Assembly (NCBI GenBank): GCA_002429455.1
Contig: DIZU01000189.1
Location: 3,774-9,107 of the forward strand
Reading direction: 5' to 3'
DNA length: 5,334 nt
From: Methylotenera sp. UBA6020
GTDB lineage: Bacteria > Pseudomonadota > Gammaproteobacteria > Burkholderiales > Methylophilaceae
Part shown: positions 5,060 through 5,334 of the stretch, one piece after another
Position numbering within the stretch: the stretch's first letter is position 1
Layout of the letters: each line of letters begins with the position of its first letter
Program-made: the position numbers and the translations under genes
The notes under the pieces: model-generated
Database searches by the model: none
The model's input: only the letters and a program-made list of their open reading frames with translations
What the model was told of the DNA's origin: nothing

Positions 5060-5248
5060 ATGATTGATGCGGTGGATGCCCTCGGTGGTGTCGATGAAAT
5101 TAAAAGCCTGTTCTTCGACTTCCAGAATAATCTATACGAAAAACTGGGTAGTTGGGCATGGTCTGCTATCTACTTATTGAGGCGATATGTATGTAATTTA
5201 CTGGCAGGATGTTTTGCAAGGCATGTCGTTATTGGGTTACAATTGTGA
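5060..5248 (+). CDS. doubtful small ORF, hypothetical
   Basis: A possible 62-residue product. The first half, MIDAVDALGGVDEIKSLFFD then FQNNLYEKLGS, reads like genuine acidic/amphipathic protein. The second half, rich in Cys, Arg and hydrophobics, looks less natural. The frame stays open about 50 bases upstream of the ATG (back to a TAG at 5009), with protein-like residues there too, so the piece may be a remnant of a longer gene. No Shine-Dalgarno precedes the ATG. I do not recognise the family. The surrounding stretch 4833-5334 otherwise holds no clear gene. Confidence 0.25.
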   Translation: MIDAVDALGGVDEIKSLFFDFQNNLYEKLGSWAWSAIYLLRRYVCNLLAGCFARHVVIGLQL

Positions 5249-5258
5249 ATTAATGTTA

Positions 5259-5295
5259 ATTAAGAAGAATTTTTTAGCGATAACGGCTTCTTAAT
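5259..5295. repeat. 9-bp inverted repeat, possible operator
   Basis: ATTAAGAAG (5259-5267) and CTTCTTAAT (5287-5295) are perfect inverted arms with 19 bases between. They lie about 35-70 bases before a possible ATG at 5330. The spacing would suit a dimeric or looped regulator site; as an RNA hairpin the loop would be large. Confidence 0.4.
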
Positions 5296-5298
5296 GCA

Positions 5299-5313
5299 AC
5301 CAATAGTATTGGT
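5299..5313. promoter_or_regulatory. 15-bp palindrome before a possible start at the window edge
   Basis: ACCAATA and TATTGGT are perfect 7-bp arms around a single G. The site ends 16 bases before an ATG at 5330-5332 that runs off the window. Its shape is that of a dimeric transcription-factor site, or a hairpin that could cover the ribosome site of the next gene. No coding evidence is available for that gene. Confidence 0.4.
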
Positions 5314-5334
5314 AAGCAAGATAAAAACCATGTA

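Overview
The window looks like a chromosomal segment of a betaproteobacterium, probably of the Nitrosomonadales/Methylophilales type. This is inferred from the order nnrD end, tpiA, secG, tRNA-Leu(GAG), from the protein sequences, and from a TIGR03790-type gene, a family confined to bacteria with exosortase/PEP-CTERM sorting. The species cannot be named from sequence alone.

Left part (1-1565): housekeeping genes on the + strand. It opens with the last 49 codons of an NAD(P)H-hydrate dehydratase. Then come complete triosephosphate isomerase (tpiA) and the SecG translocase subunit, followed at once by tRNA-Leu(GAG). A strong hairpin without a U-run sits on the tpiA stop codon, and a 16-bp palindrome separates secG from the tRNA.

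Scar (1566-1980): no intact gene. The 3' end of the tRNA and its downstream flank recur as an imperfect copy about 200 bp further on. A rho-independent terminator follows, then 24 codons resembling the start of a P4-type tyrosine integrase, ended by a stop. This is the footprint expected of an integrative element that used the tRNA-Leu 3' end as attachment site and then decayed. In many betaproteobacteria the nuo (complex I) operon follows secG and tRNA-Leu; here it does not.

Right part (1982-4832): accessory and membrane-related genes. They are an exported TIGR03790 family protein (+), a small YccF-domain membrane protein (-), a PssA-type CDP-alcohol phosphatidyltransferase (+), and a b561-type cytochrome with a C-terminal DUF2934-like domain (-). 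The TIGR03790 gene and the phosphatidyltransferase may both serve a protein-sorting/cell-envelope system, but no exosortase or PEP-CTERM protein lies in the window.

Right end (4833-5334): mostly non-coding. It has one doubtful small reading frame and several clean palindromes, two of them just before a possible start codon at the edge.
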